Assembly (NCBI GenBank): GCA_016743945.1
Contig: JADGFI010000003.1
Location: 62,001-126,000 of the forward strand
Direction of reading: 5' to 3'
DNA: 64,000 bases
From: Desulfobacteraceae bacterium
Lineage (GTDB): Bacteria > Desulfobacterota > Desulfobacteria > Desulfobacterales > Desulfobacteraceae
The position numbers and the translations under genes are program-made. The notes under the pieces were generated by a model, which saw nothing but the letters and a program-made list of their open reading frames with translations, was not told the DNA's origin and ran no database searches. This document shows, one piece after another, positions 10,201 through 18,333 of this stretch (the first letter of the stretch is position 1; every line of letters starts with the position of its first letter).

Positions 10201-10542
10201 CCGGATATCGGGAGAAGACTTCTCTCAAAACTTGAATGTGCGCCGGTGGCGGTTAATATCGCCTATTGTCACCATGAAAAATGGGACGGTGGGGGATATC
10301 CTCGCGGAATACAGGGAAAAGATATTCCTATTGAGGCAAGAATTTCAACCGTTGCCGATTTCTGGGATGCCATTACATCTGACCGCCCATACCGTAAGGC
10401 CATGCCCCTTGAAAAGGCAATTTCGATTATGCATGAAGAGAGGGGAAAAACCTTTGACCCGGAATTGTTGGATATTTTCATGGATGATACTGAAAACCTA
10501 TACCTTAAATATATGGATGGTTCAAAGTTGCTTAAAACATAA
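7294..10542 (+). CDS. Hybrid 7TM histidine kinase with receiver and HD-GYP domains
   Basis: A membrane signalling protein of about 1082 residues joining phosphotransfer to cyclic-di-GMP breakdown. Order: signal/first membrane segment; periplasmic 7TMR-DISM extracellular domain (about 35-185); seven membrane helices (about 190-400); coiled coil; HisKA with phospho-acceptor His470 in SHELRTP; HATPase with GTGLGLAIVKD near 648; receiver with phospho-Asp805 in IISDIMMP; HD-GYP with His940-Asp941 (VHDVGK) and HHEKWDGGGYP at 993-1003, the hallmarks of active cyclic-di-GMP phosphodiesterases. The linker between kinase and receiver is very rich in R, D and H. I chose ATG 7294 because AGAGG lies 7 nt before it; an upstream TTG at 7273 is less likely. 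The PilZ-methyltransferase gene begins 45 nt downstream, so the pair probably forms one signalling unit. Confidence 0.92.
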   Translation: MCRVIIRIKAFQGEKILWSLLILSLSFFFSVNLYAASPVLLEKGKSNFPIGLHLEILEDPKGELVISDVISEDFNHKFIQSTDPTPNYGFSTSAYWVRFQLVNPYMQSRSLFLESNWSHHDVVNFYIFDGGKKITEKKAGDLFPYNQREIRHRNIIFPLDIEPDTHLTIYLRFKSEASMLIPLTLWEPTKFYQHTNANNYFLGLYYGALIIMILYNLFIFFAVKEKKYYLYYVFFISSLLLIQISLDGFGYEYLWPSYPNWANKCVNIFILIGAFWGTIFCQKFLNTKIHVPKLDKILTFFVLATPPGVLLMFFIKVSIAGKIASSVGGVFSVLLLITGFTCLVKGVREARYFFSASLFLFAGMILVALGYGGFLERNFITTFAVHIGTTVQALLLSFGLADLINTLQKDHLLAHKANLKMEKQFSEKLKREIEVKTLDLSQQTIKLEQANEELTELDTLKSNFFANLSHELRTPLTLIRGWTEYILAGEQGEISKEQTQTLSNINIQNLNLTDKINQMLKLSRFDAGMMRLTLNEIDIDNFMYQIISSFKGLTDHSGVGLNYTCELKNNDVLIDKEKLRDTINNLIRNAYKFTEKGEINITLSGNADMVIIKVADTGVGMSQKMVQNIFKRFHQGDSSKTRLYEGTGLGLAIVKDSVEMMHGKISVDSIENEGSIFTVELSRNLEQLEPDAHIERRKIDRRITDQHFDHADRRREARRETDLAKIDNSDIAYISAADKKVADLGTIQKITAKNSKGKLVIAEDSKGIQDLLCGVLKDYTLLVAPNGKLAWEIIQEEIPDMIISDIMMPFMDGFSLVKKVKSNNKTKDIPIILITASTDNDDRIKGLQIGADDFLTKPFHHLELKARVKNVISLRKLHTERTRTEQLEVFLMTLSSAIESKDKYTGGHVERVANFAKDLAIKMNLSFDQINDIYLGTIVHDVGKIGIKDTVLNKPGRLTDEEFNHIKEHPDIGRRLLSKLECAPVAVNIAYCHHEKWDGGGYPRGIQGKDIPIEARISTVADFWDAITSDRPYRKAMPLEKAISIMHEERGKTFDPELLDIFMDDTENLYLKYMDGSKLLKT

Positions 10543-10587
10543 TGTTGTAATCGGATAATTGACAAATTGAAAGGAAATTGAAACGGC

Positions 10588-12324
10588 ATGAAAATCAAGT
10601 TTGAAGAAATCAGAAATGCAAAAAGAAAAAGCATCAAAAACACGACCTGCTGCTTTGAAAAAACATCCGAAGTATACCAGGTGAGTGATCTGTCGATTAA
10701 AGGATTTTCATTCTATTGTAGTAAAAAATCCTGTTTTTTTAAAAAAGGGGTGACTTTAGAAAGAATTACTTTTTTTGATGCCGAAAAGTTAAAAATTATT
10801 GAAGCCTCCGGTACAGTGGTTTATGTGAACGCGGTTGATCATGCCAATATGCGTATCGGTGTCTCCTTTATTAAAAATAAAATTCTTCATTCTATTGCCG
10901 GCAGTGTCAGAGCCCCAAGATATTTCCCAAACATTCGTATGGACGCCACAATTGAATTTATTGATGGTAACGAAAATAAAAGATTTAAAGGGTTTGTCGT
11001 CGACTATACAGCAGCATCCACCCGGATTGGATTTACCGATCTATTACCATCAAAGGCTGAGCTTGGTGATTCAGTTAAAGTGTGCATAAAATCGATAGAC
11101 AACGTATTTATTGAAGACATTGCCATTATTATTCGAAAAAAATATGACTGCTCCGAGATTATTCTTCAATTTTGCAATGCGTTTATTGACGTCCCGCAAA
11201 TAGAAACGATTTCAGAGGCCGTAAAAAGTAAAAAAGAAAATCTGGCCTATTTAAATGAATTAAATGACTATGAAAAAATTTCAAGCGAATTTAAAGCACT
11301 GATCTGTGACTGGAGAATGTATTTTACCCGTTTAAAAAAAGCCCTCGACAATGAAGATAAAAAGGGCATTTACCAGAAAAACGAGGAGCAGAAATTTTAC
11401 CTGAAAGGACTCGAAAAAGAAATCATTGAGCAGCTCAACACCTTTATTGGAAAATTGAATGTCATAACGGACAAACTCGGTAAGGATGAAAGTCTATCTT
11501 ATAAAAAATACTTTAGAGAAAACCTGAACTTGTTTCTAAGAGTTTCTCCTTTTGTTGCTGCAGTAATAGATAAAGACAGAGGGTACGCAGGTAATTTTGA
11601 AATCATCAAACAACTTTTCGACGATCCGTATACGGGAGATTCTCTTTTTGCAAAGATGTTAAACCGATTTGTCTTCAGTCTGGATGCTGTCACAGCACAT
11701 CAGGACAGAATTAAATTTTTGTATGATATGCTTTGCTCAATGCATGAAGAAAGCGAAGAGGATTTTTCCTTTCTGGTATTGGGCTCAGGTCCTGGGGAGG
11801 AAATCTTGAGATTTGTGGAAAACAATGTCTTTACCATTGAAAAACCGGTACATGCCTCCCTTCTGGATATGGATGCCTTCGCGCTGATTGACTTTAAGGA
11901 TCAAATCCAGTACCTGCAGGTCGATAATTTTGAAGTGGACCTGATTAATAAAAATCTTTTGAATATCCTTGCCAATAGGATAGATGACCCCATAAAAAAA
12001 CAGTATTCCCTGACTTATTGTGCCGGGATGTTCGACTATTTTTCAGAAAAAATATGTAAACGCATCATCGACTATTTACTAAAACACACGAAACCCGGTG
12101 GCCAAGTCATCGTTACCAATGTTCACGAAAAAAGTTACGCCCGTAGATTTATGGACTATGGAGGAGAATGGGAGTTAATCCTAAGAGACGAAAAAAAGAT
12201 GATTGACATGGCCCCTTCCGGCTATCATTACGATCTTTTTTCTGATGATAACAACGCGAATCTGTATCTCAAAATTAATGTTCCCGATTCTGTTAATCAG
12301 ATTGCAATAATGACACCTTTATAA
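10588..12324 (+). CDS. Tandem PilZ-like protein fused to PhcB-like SAM methyltransferase
   Basis: A soluble protein of 578 residues. The N terminus is a PilZ domain with both cyclic-di-GMP binding motifs visible: RNAKR (R9-x3-R13) and DLSIKG (D34-x-S-x2-G39). A second, weaker PilZ-like unit follows (about 110-200; VVDYTAASTRIGF). A helical region with YAGNFEIIKQLFDDPYTGDS leads to a class I methyltransferase domain with the SAM loop VLGSGPGEE at about 397-405. The middle and C-terminal parts resemble the family that includes PhcB of Ralstonia, which makes the 3-hydroxypalmitate methyl ester signal. Its neighbour is an HD-GYP kinase, so cyclic-di-GMP level could set methyltransferase activity. 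Substrate and signal are unknown; PilZ assignment is firm, the PhcB link moderate. Confidence 0.75.
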   Translation: MKIKFEEIRNAKRKSIKNTTCCFEKTSEVYQVSDLSIKGFSFYCSKKSCFFKKGVTLERITFFDAEKLKIIEASGTVVYVNAVDHANMRIGVSFIKNKILHSIAGSVRAPRYFPNIRMDATIEFIDGNENKRFKGFVVDYTAASTRIGFTDLLPSKAELGDSVKVCIKSIDNVFIEDIAIIIRKKYDCSEIILQFCNAFIDVPQIETISEAVKSKKENLAYLNELNDYEKISSEFKALICDWRMYFTRLKKALDNEDKKGIYQKNEEQKFYLKGLEKEIIEQLNTFIGKLNVITDKLGKDESLSYKKYFRENLNLFLRVSPFVAAVIDKDRGYAGNFEIIKQLFDDPYTGDSLFAKMLNRFVFSLDAVTAHQDRIKFLYDMLCSMHEESEEDFSFLVLGSGPGEEILRFVENNVFTIEKPVHASLLDMDAFALIDFKDQIQYLQVDNFEVDLINKNLLNILANRIDDPIKKQYSLTYCAGMFDYFSEKICKRIIDYLLKHTKPGGQVIVTNVHEKSYARRFMDYGGEWELILRDEKKMIDMAPSGYHYDLFSDDNNANLYLKINVPDSVNQIAIMTPL

Positions 12325-12335
12325 GAACAAACCTT

Positions 12336-12650
12336 ATGAAAAAAATAGTAATTTGTAAATTCATGGACCAAACCGCTGAGGCCATCATTGTCAGGAACCG
12401 GCCCCAGGTGCGGGGTGAGTTATTGGCGTGGGCCAAACGATTAAAAGCCATCGGTCGCCTGGGCGTTGGATTGGATAATATCGATGTGGCCGCCTGCAAG
12501 TCCAGACAGATTGATGTGTTCCCGGCCTAGGGTGCAAATGATGCCGCCGTTGCCGAGTATGTCATCGCCTCAATCTTCATTTTATTCCGGAGAGCCTATC
12601 AATCGGCGCAGAAAATGGCAGGAGCAATGGGCATTGGCGGGATAAGGTGA
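12336..12650 (+). pseudogene. D-3-phosphoglycerate/2-hydroxyacid dehydrogenase remnant
   Basis: The translation contains IIVRNRPQVRGELL, then RLKAIGRLGVGLDNID and, after an in-frame TAG at 12528-12530, GANDAAVAEYVIA, the standard substrate-binding-domain sequence of D-isomer-specific 2-hydroxyacid dehydrogenases. About 30 residues near the N terminus are deleted, the TAG interrupts the frame, and the Rossmann domain is missing: the reading ends at TGA 12650, just before the alkaline phosphatase gene on the other strand. Clearly non-functional. Confidence 0.85.
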
Positions 12651-12657
12651 CGGGCTC

Positions 12658-14283
12658 CTATTTCCCCCGCACCGCATCAATGGCATACTGACCCAGTTGG
12701 GTGTGATGGATCACCCCGGCAAAGGGTTTCCTGGCCCTGACACTCCCCTTGGTAAAGACCAGCACCGGTGTGTTGGTATGGGTTCCAGTATTCCAGACGG
12801 CAAATTGATCCCCCGCCACGGCCAGGGCCAAAAGGGCATGTATGTTGCTGAATTTTTGAGAGGGATAAAATTCATCTTTATTGTCCAGTTTGGGGACCCG
12901 CTTTGCATTTAATTTCCGGTTATCAGGAAGATAAATGGGGTTGTCCTCTGTTTCCAGAATTCTTTGGGCCTGGGCAATGGTGATGGGAAAGGCGGTATAT
13001 TGGTTCACCAACATGGCAAGATTCTTTGGCGTCTGTTCCTCCTTTGACAATTGATAAAATTTATCAAAGATATCGCCATAGCTCAGCTTTTGGCTATAAA
13101 GTTTATCCAGCACATGGGGATCCCCGTAATTATACCCGGGTTTGTAGTCCTTGTCCTTAAACATCATTCCGGGTAATTGGCTTGCCCGGGGCAGGTCCTT
13201 GGCAGTGTAGCTGAACCCGAATCCGCCGGTGGTATGGTCGGCTGTGAGAATAATCAGGGTATCTTCCCTGTTCTTTGCCCAGTCCAGAACAGCGTTAACG
13301 GTTTCATTGAGTCGGATCATTTCGTGAAGCATGAGTCCGGCATCGTTTGAATGGGCAGCCCAGTCGATTTGTCCTGCTTCTATCATCAGGAAAAAGCCCT
13401 GGTCATTTTGAGATAATATATCAATGGCCTTTAGGGACATCTCTTCCAGGGTGGGAACGGATCTATCCGGATCATTCAGGCAGTTGGACACCGCAATGGC
13501 ATTGGGCATGGCAGAGGCGGCAAACAAGCCGATCACTTTTCCCGAAGCCGCTGCCAATTGGGATCGATTAAAGACAAGCCCATATCCATTTTCCCGGGCC
13601 CTTGCCAAAAGATTTTGACTGTCTCTTCGTTTTGATTTGATGGCAACCGATCCCTGGGTTATCTCTTCCAGTTCTCGTCTAACCCTGGAATTCTTGTCGT
13701 TGGCCTCCCGGGGAATCCAGTTGCCAAGCCCCCCGCCCAGGAGGACATCGGGTCCCAGGGACAGCATGTCCAGAGCAATGGCATCTCCCATCTTCCGGTG
13801 GGGCTGGTGAGCAGCAAAGGCGGCCGGGGTGGCATCGGTCACCCGGGTGTCTGTGACAAGACCGGTGGATTTCCCCGCCTGGATAGCCCTTTCAAGAACC
13901 GTGGGAACAGGATCCCCGTTATAATCGAGCCCGATCATTTCAGATCCCGAAGAATGCCCCGTGGCAAGCTGGCTTCCCGATGCAGCAGAATCGGTCACCA
14001 AAACATTGTGGGCATAGGTCAAGGAAATCCCCAAAGAACCGTCTTTCTCCATAATTTTGTCAAAACAAGTGGTCTTATCACCCAGCACCGAATGGGGGGC
14101 CTGCCGGGCATAGGTCAGCAAAAGCCCCACCTGTTCCGGCCCCATACCATCCCCTATGATCATGATCACATTTTTGGGGCTGGCCGGGGAAGAAAGGGCA
14201 GAGTTTCCCTTCTTTTGTGAACAGGAAGACACTATAAACAAGAGCATAACCGCCGTAAAAATCACCATAATTTTATGTTTCAT
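12658..14283 (-). CDS. Alkaline phosphatase, lipoprotein
   Basis: Releases orthophosphate from phosphomonoesters outside the cytoplasm. From the ATG at 14283 the product has 541 residues with a lipoprotein signal peptide ending in the lipobox VSSC (Cys21), so it is anchored in the envelope. The PhoA fold signatures are present: IIGDGMG with metal Asp45, VTDSAAS with the nucleophile Ser99, IEAGQIDWAAHSND, ILTADHTTGGFGF, and HTNTPVLVF near the C terminus. A longer ORF begins upstream at 14325, but that would bury the signal peptide; the chosen start has AGGG upstream. The plus-strand dehydrogenase remnant ends 7 nt from its stop. It may join the phosphorus island at 18-33 kb in function, but it is not in an operon with it. 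Confidence 0.88.
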   Translation of the reverse strand: MKHKIMVIFTAVMLLFIVSSCSQKKGNSALSSPASPKNVIMIIGDGMGPEQVGLLLTYARQAPHSVLGDKTTCFDKIMEKDGSLGISLTYAHNVLVTDSAASGSQLATGHSSGSEMIGLDYNGDPVPTVLERAIQAGKSTGLVTDTRVTDATPAAFAAHQPHRKMGDAIALDMLSLGPDVLLGGGLGNWIPREANDKNSRVRRELEEITQGSVAIKSKRRDSQNLLARARENGYGLVFNRSQLAAASGKVIGLFAASAMPNAIAVSNCLNDPDRSVPTLEEMSLKAIDILSQNDQGFFLMIEAGQIDWAAHSNDAGLMLHEMIRLNETVNAVLDWAKNREDTLIILTADHTTGGFGFSYTAKDLPRASQLPGMMFKDKDYKPGYNYGDPHVLDKLYSQKLSYGDIFDKFYQLSKEEQTPKNLAMLVNQYTAFPITIAQAQRILETEDNPIYLPDNRKLNAKRVPKLDNKDEFYPSQKFSNIHALLALAVAGDQFAVWNTGTHTNTPVLVFTKGSVRARKPFAGVIHHTQLGQYAIDAVRGK

Positions 14284-14472
14284 ATACCGTCTACCCTTTC
14301 TTTTAATTAAGGCAATAAAAATCATTGAAAGCGCTTGTCAGCACCATTGCCCCTGGCACTGATCTCAATGGGGATTGAAATCAAAATTGTATTGCTTTTA
14401 ATCTTGTTTGTAAACGGCTATCAAAATTTATAGCCGGATTCTTCAGATTACGCGAAAAAAATAGTCTAAGGA

Positions 14473-14501
14473 TTGACAGCATCCCTGGAATCGGTCATAA
14501 A
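14473..14501 (+). promoter_or_regulatory. Sigma-70-type promoter driving the MATE leader
   Basis: Perfect -35 TTGACA (14473-14478), a 17-bp spacer and a -10 of CATAAA (4 of 6 matches). The predicted transcript starts near 14508 and runs about 190 nt before the MATE start codon, passing an intrinsic terminator. The position makes it the best candidate promoter for the leader and gene. Confidence 0.55.
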
Positions 14502-14535
14502 GAAAAAAATAAAAGGAAATCGATACAACAATGAG

Positions 14536-14611
14536 AAAGACACGAGAACAAACCGGATCCATTCTTCTTGCAAGATCCCACCAGGGTCATCGTGTGGAGA
14601 GGAGCGTCTTT
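14536..14611 (+). ncRNA. Possible structured leader RNA upstream of MATE gene
   Basis: Complementary segments nest here: AAAGAC (14536-14541) with GTCTTT (14606-14611), ACACGA (14540-14545) with TCGTGT (14590-14595), and GGATC (14555-14559) with GATCC (14574-14578). The two outer pairings share two bases and so could alternate. Together with the terminator that follows and the promoter before, this resembles a riboswitch or attenuator. It does not match a riboswitch consensus that I can recall (checked by eye against guanidine, cyclic-di-GMP, TPP, SAM and cobalamin types). Confidence 0.35.
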
Positions 14612-14639
14612 TTGTAATTGATATCGTTAAATAAAACAC

Positions 14640-14677
14640 AAAAAAAGCCCGCTTCAAACAAGAAGCGGGCTTTTTTT
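14640..14677 (+). terminator. Intrinsic terminator in the MATE leader
   Basis: Stem GCCCGCTTC / GAAGCGGGC with a 6-nt loop, followed by seven T and preceded by a run of A. It ends only 20 nt before the MATE ATG, and no plus-strand gene precedes it, so it either ends a small RNA or controls read-through into the MATE gene. Because of the flanking A run it could also work on the other strand. Confidence 0.9.
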
Positions 14678-14696
14678 GTGTAAGGATCAGGAACGT

Positions 14697-16058
14697 ATGG
14701 GAAAATATCTAAATAAAACAAATAAAAATTTTATCCGTCTGCTGTTCAAGCTGGCATTGCCCATTACATTGCAAAATTTTTTAAGTTCATCCATGACCTT
14801 CATGGATACCTTGATGATCGGGCAGTTGAATGAAGCTGCCATTGCAGCCGTGGGGGTTGCCAACCAATTTGTCTTTATCTTCATCATCATCCAGTTTGGG
14901 ATCCACAGCGGAGTGGCCATTTTCACCGCACAATACTGGGGGAAACAGGATTTAGCCAATATCAAGAAGCTTGCGGGAATAGGGCTTATGGCAGGTCTTG
15001 CCATTGGTTCCCTGTTCACATTTGCAGCAATCATCACCCCCACCGCCCTGATGTCGCTCTTCACAAAAGACCCCCTGGTCATTAATCTCGGATCCGGCTA
15101 TCTGAGAATTGTCGGTATCAGTTTTGGGATATCGGTATTCACCCTTTCCTATATGAACAACCTGAGAAGCATGGAGATCGTCAAGGCCCCCATGTACGCC
15201 AGTTTAATCGCCGTACTCCTCAACCTGGGTCTCAACTATATCCTGATATTCGGACGCTTAGGATTTCCCGCAATGGGGGTCACAGGCGCTGCTATTGCCA
15301 CCTGTATTTCAAGATTTGTTGAAGGATTTGCCCTCATGGGCATGATCTATTGGAAAAAATATCCCATTGCGGCCAGTCTCTCTGAAATGCTTGATTTTGA
15401 CAGGATTTTTTTAAAAAAAGTGCTGACCACCTGCTGGCCTGTATTTTTAAATGAACTGGTCTGGGTGACCGGTGTCAGTCTCTACAACCTGGTCTATGCA
15501 AGGATCGGGACCCAATCCATTGCTGCGGTGAATATTGTGGCATCCATTGAAAATTTCATAATGATCCCCTTTTTCGGCATGTTTTTTTCCGGATCCATCA
15601 TCATCGGCAATAGTATCGGGGCGGGCAAACTGGACCAAGCCTATTTATACGGAAAGTTTCTGCTGGCAGTTCAATTTTCCATGGCCCTCGTTGCCGGAGG
15701 AATTATGATCCTGGGAAGGGAGAGTATCCTCACTTTTTATAATATCTCGGACAAGGCTTACATGAACGCCTATCACCTGATGTTTGTGGCGGGCATCGCC
15801 CTGTGCGTCAAGATCACCAATTTTACAAATGTGGTCAGTGTCTTGCGGGGAGGGGGAGATACCCGGTTCGGTTTTTTCCTGGATCTCACCGGGGTTTGGT
15901 GTATCGGGGTTCCCATGGCATTTTTTGCCGCTTTTTATCTGAACCTGCCGGTATACTGGGTCATGGCACTGGTCCTGACAGAAGAAATCTACAAACTGGG
16001 CCTGGGAATTCCCCGGTTTTTATCCAAACGCTGGATACAAAACCTGGTGAAAGATTGA
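14697..16058 (+). CDS. MATE-family multidrug/metabolite exporter
   Basis: An inner-membrane antiporter of 453 residues that expels cationic or other small compounds at the expense of a Na+ or H+ gradient. Twelve hydrophobic helices can be followed in two related halves, with family patterns such as LALPITLQNFLSSSMTFMDTLMIG at the N terminus (cut here for length: residues about 18-40), FPAMGVTGAAIATCISRF in the first half and SVLRGGGDTRFGFFLD near the C terminus. ATG 14697 has AGGATCAGGA upstream; an upstream GTG at 14676 would start inside the terminator and is rejected. Expression probably depends on read-through of that terminator. The stop codon overlaps the edge of a 65-bp sequence duplicated from the ABC permease gene at 33.7 kb. 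Substrate unknown. Confidence 0.9.
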   Translation: MGKYLNKTNKNFIRLLFKLALPITLQNFLSSSMTFMDTLMIGQLNEAAIAAVGVANQFVFIFIIIQFGIHSGVAIFTAQYWGKQDLANIKKLAGIGLMAGLAIGSLFTFAAIITPTALMSLFTKDPLVINLGSGYLRIVGISFGISVFTLSYMNNLRSMEIVKAPMYASLIAVLLNLGLNYILIFGRLGFPAMGVTGAAIATCISRFVEGFALMGMIYWKKYPIAASLSEMLDFDRIFLKKVLTTCWPVFLNELVWVTGVSLYNLVYARIGTQSIAAVNIVASIENFIMIPFFGMFFSGSIIIGNSIGAGKLDQAYLYGKFLLAVQFSMALVAGGIMILGRESILTFYNISDKAYMNAYHLMFVAGIALCVKITNFTNVVSVLRGGGDTRFGFFLDLTGVWCIGVPMAFFAAFYLNLPVYWVMALVLTEEIYKLGLGIPRFLSKRWIQNLVKD

Positions 16059-16121
16059 TCAGGTTTTGGCCAGAAGTGTCACGGGCTTGGTATTCATAAC
16101 CTTCCGGGATGCGGCCATGGC
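16057..16121 (-). repeat. 65-bp copy of the 3' end of the ABC permease gene
   Basis: This stretch equals 33674-33738 with one mismatch (position 9 of the repeat). On the minus strand it encodes the last 18-20 residues of the FtsX-type permease, MAASRKVMNTKPVTLLAKT, here detached from the rest of any permease. Similarity stops abruptly on both sides. Confidence 0.9.
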
Positions 16122-16299
16122 TGTTGTAAATATTACCAATTTGTCGTTATGATTATACAGCACAATTATTCCGGGGTAAAAATTGAATTTTTCATAAATG
16201 ATCCTTATCAAGTCCATTGTTATTGATAATTTTACATTGTCCCTAAGCCTGTATATTTTGGGGGGCAATTGTTAGATTATCATTGGATAAGGAGGGAAT

Positions 16300-18243
16300 A
16301 TGTTTGGGATGAGTGTCCGTAGCGGATTAAAATACCGATTTAACATCTTTTTGATACCGGCCGTAGTGATTGGGTTTATTGTTTCATCATGGTTGGGAAC
16401 CCATAGCAGCTTAAAGGCTTTGACAAAGACAGTAGAGGAAAAAATCGTGGGCAACGGCGCATTTATGTCCATGAATATAGGTCATTGGCGAAAATTCAAT
16501 GAAAATTTGCTGCACTCAATTGCTGCCAGTCCCTTTGTTGACGCTGCCATATCCGACAAAGCAGCAAGGCCTGCCCTGAATATAAATTGGACGCAGATGA
16601 AAGGGCAGCTTGGGTTTCGGAATATTGCCCTACTCAATAAAAAGGGCATTGCCATTGCCGGAAGTAATGACAACCGCATTGGAAAAAGTTATGCAGAAAT
16701 GCCGTATTTCCAGCAGGCCTGGCAAAAGTCCGAAGTGGTGATATCCGATCCTCGCTTTAGCCGGGTGGATGGAAAGGCCCTTGTAACCTTCGCACTCAAG
16801 ATTCCTTCCGGAAAAGGAATTGTGTTTATCAGTATTCCATTGGACAAATTCTATGGACAATATGTGGATATCACAGGTTATGATCCCAACAGCAATGCCT
16901 TTATTTTGACGGGTGACTGCAAACCATTGGCCCATAAAGGGATAGCCAGAAAAAAAAGGCTACCCCTTGAACTTGAACAATTCTGTGCTGCCGGGGATGA
17001 ACTTATTGCTTTTTCTGAGGAAGGGCAGGATTATTTGGGACATGTCCAAAAAGACCCTGCAACCGGTTGGTATATTGTCAGTGCCACCAATAAAGCAGGG
17101 ATTCAAAAAAGCCGCAATGCACTTATTTTGACCAATTTTATTGTTGCATTGGCAGCAATCCTATTGGTTTCAATCCTTATATTCCGCCTGGTGAATTCCA
17201 TTACCTGCCGAATTGATTCAGTTGTAACCGCCATCAAAAATCTGTCGGTTGGAGATATTGCTCTCCAAGATCTTAACCAAAAGGATTGGAAGATATTGAT
17301 TGAAGGAAACGATGAACTGAGTCTGATGGGGCGGGCAATGGATGACCTGATCCAAAACCAGAGAAATTTGGTTGACCGGGCAAAATCCATTGCCCAGGGA
17401 GACCTGTCGGGCAGCGTAGAGGTGGCCGGTCCCAATGACGTTCTTGGGAATGCTCTGATGGAAATGCTCAATAACCTGAGATCCCTTATTGATGCCATCC
17501 AATCCACAATCCTTGAAATAGCCGATGCCGTTATCGTTATTCGCTCCGATGGTGACAATCTGACCCAGGGAGCAACAGCCCAGTCCCAGGCAATCTCATC
17601 CATTGGTGACGCCATCCATGGAATCGAAAAACAAACAAAGCTTACCGCCCGGGCATCTACAAATGTAAACAACCAGGCATCTTCGGCTCTAAGCGAAGCA
17701 GAAGAAGGCAAAGACCGAATGCAGGAGTTGGTGGGGGCCCTTAAGGCCATTAGTAAATCTGGAGACAATATATCGGCAACCATGCTGGATATCACCAGGA
17801 TTGCAGGCCAGACCAATCTCATCGCATTGAATGCAACCATAGAAGCGTCCAGGGCCGGTGAATTCGGGCTGGGCTTTGCCGTGGTTGCAGATGAAATTAA
17901 AACCCTGGCCGCCAGCAGTGCCCGGGCCGCCCAAAAAACCAATGACCAGGTTCGGGTATCCCTTGAAAAAATGGCACAGGGAAATAAGGCCTCAAGCCTG
18001 ACTGAAAAAGCGCTCCTGACCATTGTCGGGCATTTTAACAACACCTCAAATGAGCTTGCCTTCATTGCCAAGGCCGCTGGGGAGCAAGCCCAGGCAACTT
18101 CTGAACTCAGTAAGGGATTGGCCAAGATTGATGGGGTTACCCAAAACAATACCACCATTGCAGAGCAAATGACAGAGCAGTGCCGCCACCTGGCGGCCCT
18201 TTCTGAAAAATTTCAGAAGACCTGCACAAAATTCTCCCTCTAA
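16300..18243 (+). CDS. Methyl-accepting chemotaxis protein
   Basis: A transmembrane chemoreceptor of 647 residues. A membrane helix near residues 12-32 is followed by a large periplasmic sensor region (about 35-270) of the double-Cache type, a second membrane helix (about 273-297), a HAMP domain, and the cytoplasmic signalling rod. The conserved hairpin tip GQTNLIALNATIEASRAGE lies at about residues 503-521, with FAVVADEIKTLA after it. No C-terminal CheR/CheB-binding pentapeptide is seen. The start has a strong AAGGAGGG 4-5 nt upstream. It stands alone, without che genes nearby, and its ligand is unknown. Confidence 0.93.
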   Translation: MFGMSVRSGLKYRFNIFLIPAVVIGFIVSSWLGTHSSLKALTKTVEEKIVGNGAFMSMNIGHWRKFNENLLHSIAASPFVDAAISDKAARPALNINWTQMKGQLGFRNIALLNKKGIAIAGSNDNRIGKSYAEMPYFQQAWQKSEVVISDPRFSRVDGKALVTFALKIPSGKGIVFISIPLDKFYGQYVDITGYDPNSNAFILTGDCKPLAHKGIARKKRLPLELEQFCAAGDELIAFSEEGQDYLGHVQKDPATGWYIVSATNKAGIQKSRNALILTNFIVALAAILLVSILIFRLVNSITCRIDSVVTAIKNLSVGDIALQDLNQKDWKILIEGNDELSLMGRAMDDLIQNQRNLVDRAKSIAQGDLSGSVEVAGPNDVLGNALMEMLNNLRSLIDAIQSTILEIADAVIVIRSDGDNLTQGATAQSQAISSIGDAIHGIEKQTKLTARASTNVNNQASSALSEAEEGKDRMQELVGALKAISKSGDNISATMLDITRIAGQTNLIALNATIEASRAGEFGLGFAVVADEIKTLAASSARAAQKTNDQVRVSLEKMAQGNKASSLTEKALLTIVGHFNNTSNELAFIAKAAGEQAQATSELSKGLAKIDGVTQNNTTIAEQMTEQCRHLAALSEKFQKTCTKFSL

Positions 18244-18333
18244 TTAATAGGGCGAATGGGAATAATAAGATTGGGAATGAATGATGGGGAAACCCGGGAC
18301 GGGCTTGACCGGCCCTAACGCCCTATAAAGGGG

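Noticed and set aside
14466..14657. 63-codon minus-strand ORF through the MATE leader
   Set aside because: It starts inside the terminator stem and its translation has no protein-like pattern.
17103..18158. 351-codon minus-strand ORF opposite the chemoreceptor gene
   Set aside because: Low-complexity Ser/Ala/Arg translation that mirrors the periodic MCP coding sequence.
18248..18324. AGGGCG...CGCCCT inverted repeat after the chemoreceptor gene
   Set aside because: Arms are about 65 nt apart and no T run follows, so it is not a convincing terminator.
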